Below, piece by piece: positions 4,301-5,432 of a DNA stretch of 5,432 bases. The DNA is from Planctomycetota bacterium (GTDB taxonomy: Bacteria; Planctomycetota; Phycisphaerae; Sedimentisphaerales; Anaerohalosphaeraceae). How positions within the stretch are numbered: position 1 is the stretch's first letter; every line of letters starts with the position of its first letter. The translations under genes were made by a program, and so were the position numbers. The notes beneath the pieces are model-generated. The model searched no databases and was not told the DNA's origin. It was given only the letters and a program-made list of their open reading frames with translations. Where the stretch lies: contig JAGHBX010000400.1 of NCBI GenBank assembly GCA_021160785.1, positions 1-5,432 of the forward strand, given 5' to 3'.

Positions 4301-5432
4301 TTCTACATCGGAAATACAGACTGGTCCCATCAGAACTGGTACGCCAGCCGCAGTCGCGTCGATCCGGGCGGCAAGTGGCGATATCACAACTGGGACCCCG
4401 AGCACTGTATGGAGCAATTCGAAGAGGATGTGACCGATGGGCGTTCGGGCGACAACGACGGGCCCTATGGCGTACATGAAGACGTTGCAAATAACTCGGA
4501 ATACCGATTGCGTTTTGCAGATCGCGTGCATCGCCACTTCTTCAATAACGGAGTACTCGAACCCAACAATATTGCGGCCCTCTATCAGCGGCAAATCGAC
4601 ATGCTTGACCGCACCGTGGTGGCGGAATCCGTCAGATGGGGCGACAACCAGCGGACTGTACCTTATAGTCGTGATGACGAGTGGATCACTGAACGCGACC
4701 GGCTCTTCGACGACTACTTCCCCTATCGATCCGGGAAAGTCTTCAATCAGATCAAGAACCGGGGATTGTATCCGGACAGGCTGGCGCCGGTCTTTAATAT
4801 CGGCGGACAATACCAGCATGGCGGCACCGTAGACTCAGGCAACAATTTGCTCAGCATAGACAACCCCAATGCCGGCGGCAATATTTATTACACGCTCGAC
4901 GGCAGCGATCCGCGCCAGACCGGAGGCGCCCCGGTCGGAACGCTCTATTCGACTCAGATTCCTTTGACAAGGAGCGTCATCGCCAAAGCACGTGTGCTGG
5001 ACGGCGGCATCTGGAGCGCTCTTAACGAAGCAACATTCGGCGTTGGTCCCGTTGCCGATGATCTGCGGATTACCGAAATCATGTACCACCCAACCGATCC
5101 GACGCAAGCGGAGAAAAATGCCGCCGGCGACCAGACTCTCATAGACGAGGACTTTGAGTACATCGAGTTGAAGAATATCGGCACTGCCGCTATCAATCTG
5201 AACCTTGTCCACTTTACCGATGGCATAGATTTTACCTTCGGCGACTACTCGCTTGGCGCGGGGCAATTTGCCGTTGTCGTCAAGAATCAGGCTGCTTTTG
5301 AGGCTCGCTATCCCGGCGTATCGCCGGTGCTCATCGCAGGGACTTATACCGGCGCCCTGGACAATGACGGCGAAGAGATTGTCATGCGCGATGCACTCGG
5401 CGCAGAGATTCACGACTTTGACTACAACGACA
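1253..5432 (+). CDS. Secreted multidomain CotH kinase family protein with dockerin, PEGA-like and lamin-tail domains, 3' end outside the window
   Basis: The frame runs 1,393 codons with no stop before the window ends. Residues 1-27 are a signal peptide. Residues 28-250 form a beta-rich N-terminal domain (WSVDIVFTGLRPTSKYTF at 127-144). Residues 259-307 are a dockerin-like EF-hand pair. Residues 314-387 and 389-462 are PEGA-like modules (ARWRVD..W..SG). Residues 467-613 are a lamin-tail domain (INEIMASN, DWFEIYN). Residues 622-706 resemble a chitobiase C-terminal module (IYYTLNGSDP). Residues about 763-1178 are CotH-like: GGSS at 824-827, K835, NGVYWGIYLAHERPD at 929-943, NTDW..QNW around D1023 and N1028, WDPE with D1048 and E1050, HFFNNGVLEP at 1095-1104. 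Residues 1179-1264 are a second chitobiase-like module and 1269 onward a second lamin-tail domain. CotH proteins are atypical protein kinases known from Bacillus spore coats; here the domain is exported and its substrate is unknown. The protein is rich in Asp. Start chosen by RBS and signal peptide. Confidence 0.92.
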   Translation, partial: MQKFNSLRSVTGLILLFAVCCGGSVTADWMAYNDSIRTPGGDGTAENVTSWTVYNGSDPSLSTGLLKDFATGLDTGATVTFSMDTDKGLHITSNAGGNPAPGTDADAFFYDIVDLDGYLVYYGDFGWSVDIVFTGLRPTSKYTFVGTAIHTTSNPQRQTMVTLSGHVSAVNNSSSGIVAADDDTAIFLAGGNNTDDTGYVVRWDDIKVADDGLGSFTVNARASDYTNSLSDWRDQGRAYPLGAFMLMEIDDSASYCPRGDLDENCLVDMADLLIFGGSWLDTVVGGANLDDQGDVDGADLAIMADNWQLNAQTGSLRVVFDDPIPPDARWRVDGGEWKPSGYFEWGLSVGLHTVTFSDATDWITPQPRDVQVDYNQTTRINQAYPPEMGTLRVTITAEDPAVVDDARWRVDEGDWLPSGAVVELPVWKSHGVEFMPLPGWITPANREAWIFVDEQTELSGRYEPAPTLLINEIMASNTSAGGVPDPQDGQYYDWFEIYNTTGSAIDVGGMYVADSQDVLWPIPTGYTETIIPAGGYLWFWAAGNEHGDRPLYVGFRLDADGDTLSLYDVDGTTLIDRIIIDNHVSNKSYGRYPDGAPELFFFASASPGASNNGADTFDGHVADTKFSHDRGFYDDDFDVTITTATPNATIYYTLNGSDPINPNGTPTSDAIKYASPVTITTTKSLRAAATKTGWLPTNIDTQSYIFLDDVLRQDDSQLPPAVASVWWGKYGPDWDMDPDVISTEPFTDDDGITFDVKDALLSAPTMALTMSWDDWFGTSNQQGLYLYGDSDSSTDFERICSAELISPDSSEDGFQANCTVQITGGSSPHRWKMDKLSMRLKFRQRLNNGTPTGGPGWLDYKLFPDSKIDSFNTIVLDARMNMSWAYGGGVTPTFQREHAQYTRDQFPGDIQNAMGGYAPHGRPVHLYLNGVYWGIYLAHERPDGAFASSYLGGEKDDYDVMKHNNGTGSVVGFDDDWPAKMQAAANYEALVNTGSNYQALLDLLDIDDFIDYMIMNFYIGNTDWSHQNWYASRSRVDPGGKWRYHNWDPEHCMEQFEEDVTDGRSGDNDGPYGVHEDVANNSEYRLRFADRVHRHFFNNGVLEPNNIAALYQRQIDMLDRTVVAESVRWGDNQRTVPYSRDDEWITERDRLFDDYFPYRSGKVFNQIKNRGLYPDRLAPVFNIGGQYQHGGTVDSGNNLLSIDNPNAGGNIYYTLDGSDPRQTGGAPVGTLYSTQIPLTRSVIAKARVLDGGIWSALNEATFGVGPVADDLRITEIMYHPTDPTQAEKNAAGDQTLIDEDFEYIELKNIGTAAINLNLVHFTDGIDFTFGDYSLGAGQFAVVVKNQAAFEARYPGVSPVLIAGTYTGALDNDGEEIVMRDALGAEIHDFDYND
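1334..2002 (+). other. N-terminal beta-rich domain of the CotH protein
   Basis: Residues 28-250 begin DWMAYNDS and include TFSMDTDKGLHITSN, FFYDIVDLDGYLVYYG and WSVDIVFTGLRPTSKYTF, and end near GAFMLMEIDD. The alternation of Gly/Asp turns and short hydrophobic strands indicates a beta-sandwich. From memory, similar 'AYND ... YYG..GW.VDL.FTGL.P...YTF' domains occur at the N-terminus of other planctomycete and verrucomicrobial secreted proteins, but I cannot give a family name. No catalytic motif is evident; carbohydrate or surface binding is a guess. Confidence 0.55.
2027..2179 (+). other. Dockerin-like paired EF-hand calcium-binding module
   Basis: Two 12-residue loops fit the dockerin type I pattern. 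Loop 1 has D260, D262, N264, V267, D268 and D271, followed by LLIFGGSWL. Loop 2 has N288, D290, Q292, V295, D296 and D299, followed by LAIMADNW. Each loop leads into a short helix ending in W. In planctomycetes of this type such modules are common on secreted proteins, usually near the C-terminus, and no cohesin partner is in the window. Calcium binding is well supported; cohesin binding is not. Confidence 0.8.
2192..2638 (+). repeat. Two tandem PEGA-like modules in the CotH protein
   Basis: Copy 1 is residues 314-387 (2192-2413) and copy 2 is 389-462 (2417-2638). Shared landmarks in order are GSLRV or GTLRV, DARWRVD, GEW or GDW, PSG, a strand ending in HTVTF or HGVEF, WITPQP or WITPAN, and a final T..N/S..Y. 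The spacing of these landmarks is nearly equal in both copies, indicating a tandem duplication that has diverged. PEGA-type modules are small beta-sandwiches found on exported or wall-associated proteins, probably acting as spacers or ligand binders. Confidence 0.7.
2651..3091 (+). other. Lamin-tail domain 1
   Basis: Residues 467-613 start LLINEIMASN, continue DWFEIYNTTGSAIDVGGMYV and PAGGYLWFWA, and end SKSYGRYPDG...SPGASNNG. This is the usual order of the bacterial lamin-tail (LTD) fold, an Ig-like sandwich often found on secreted proteins with CotH or nuclease domains. It probably helps surface or nucleic acid binding, but no residue here decides which. Confidence 0.8.
3116..3370 (+). other. 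Chitobiase C-terminal-like (Fn3-like) module 1
   Basis: Residues 622-706 contain RGFYDDDFDVTITTATPNA, then IYYTLNGSDPINPNG, ASPVTITTTKSLRAAA and SYIF. This matches the order of the small beta-sandwich that follows the catalytic domain of beta-hexosaminidases (IYYT.DGSDP, pseudo-PIT.T..LRA.A). The module alone has no enzymatic function. It sits directly before the CotH region, a pairing common in planctomycete CotH proteins. Confidence 0.75.
3539..4786 (+). other. CotH kinase-like domain
   Basis: Residues about 763-1178. In order: LTMSWDDWFG; GGSS (824-827) with K832 and K835, candidate nucleotide-contacting lysines; the conserved NGVYWGIYLAHE (929-940); GGEKDDYDVMK; helical region with DIDDFIDYMIMN; D1023 and N1028 in NTDWSHQNW, resembling a kinase catalytic loop; D1048 and E1050 in HNWDPEH, resembling a metal-binding motif; HFFNNGVLEP; ESVRWGD (1125-1131); DYFPYR and NRGLYPD. 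The residue roles are inferred from the general kinase pattern of CotH proteins, not from an alignment. All major motifs appear present, so an active enzyme is plausible. Confidence 0.8.
4787..5044 (+). other. Chitobiase C-terminal-like module 2
   Basis: Residues 1179-1264 contain APVFNIGGQYQHGG, then IYYTLDGSDPRQTGG, YSTQIPLTRSVIAKARVL and WSALNEATF. It is the same module type as residues 622-706, sharing IYYTLxGSDP, but the two differ strongly elsewhere, so the duplication is old or the second was acquired separately. Confidence 0.75.
5057..5432 (+). other. Lamin-tail domain 2, cut by the window end
   Basis: Residues 1269 onward start LRITEIMYHPTDP, with FEYIELKNIG (1301-1310), NLVHFTDGIDFTF, GAGQFAVVV, and LDNDGEEIVMRDALG. 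This is a lamin-tail domain of the form that usually follows CotH plus a chitobiase-like module. The last visible residues are HDFDYND; the ending, and anything beyond it such as a sorting or anchor signal, is not seen. Confidence 0.8.

Noticed and set aside
2303..5413. Long minus-strand open frames at 2303-3001, 3080-3739, 4034-4819 and 4835-5413
   Set aside because: All four lie in the one minus-strand frame that is codon-aligned with the CotH gene, where stops arise only from TTA, CTA or TCA codons, which are scarce here. Their translations show no domain or signal, while the + strand has continuous recognisable domains.

Overview
The window looks like part of a chromosome from an environmental planctomycete, most likely Phycisphaerae (Sedimentisphaerales-like). 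The evidence is the style of the proteins: a very long, Asp-rich secreted protein combining a dockerin-like EF-hand pair, PEGA-like modules, lamin-tail domains, chitobiase-C-terminal-like modules and a CotH kinase domain. Next to it is a short secreted protein made of discoidin-like pieces. The taxonomic call rests on remembered family style, not on a search. All supported coding sequence is on the + strand, and both genes are cut by the window edges.

Layout. Positions 1-927 hold the 3' part of a discoidin (F5/8 type C-like) protein. Its two domain copies are each incomplete: copy 1 lacks the middle of the fold and copy 2 lacks the beginning. A third, badly deleted copy lies just after copy 2 but in another reading frame (839-916), so the 3' end of this gene looks eroded. 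Positions 928-1252 are non-coding. They hold two hairpins (one with a T-run, a possible terminator), an extended -10 promoter (1113-1121) and two Shine-Dalgarno sites, each placed before an in-frame ATG. From 1253 to the right edge runs one uninterrupted reading frame of 1,393 codons without a stop.

The large protein reads: signal peptide; N-terminal beta-rich domain; dockerin-like calcium-binding pair; two PEGA-like modules; lamin-tail domain 1; chitobiase-C-terminal-like module 1; CotH kinase-like domain; chitobiase-C-terminal-like module 2; lamin-tail domain 2 (cut by the window end). The modules flanking CotH are in mirror order. The likely role is an exported, calcium-dependent, surface-associated or secreted protein carrying a CotH-type (protein kinase-like) domain on adhesive or structural beta-sandwich modules. 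The substrate cannot be read from the sequence. Both genes encode exported adhesion-type modules, but the terminator-like hairpin and separate promoter suggest independent transcription.

I did not see tRNA, rRNA, CRISPR arrays, insertion sequences or phage genes. No clearly new system is evident. The most unusual points are the eroded third discoidin copy, the mosaic architecture with an internal dockerin, and the two in-frame starts.
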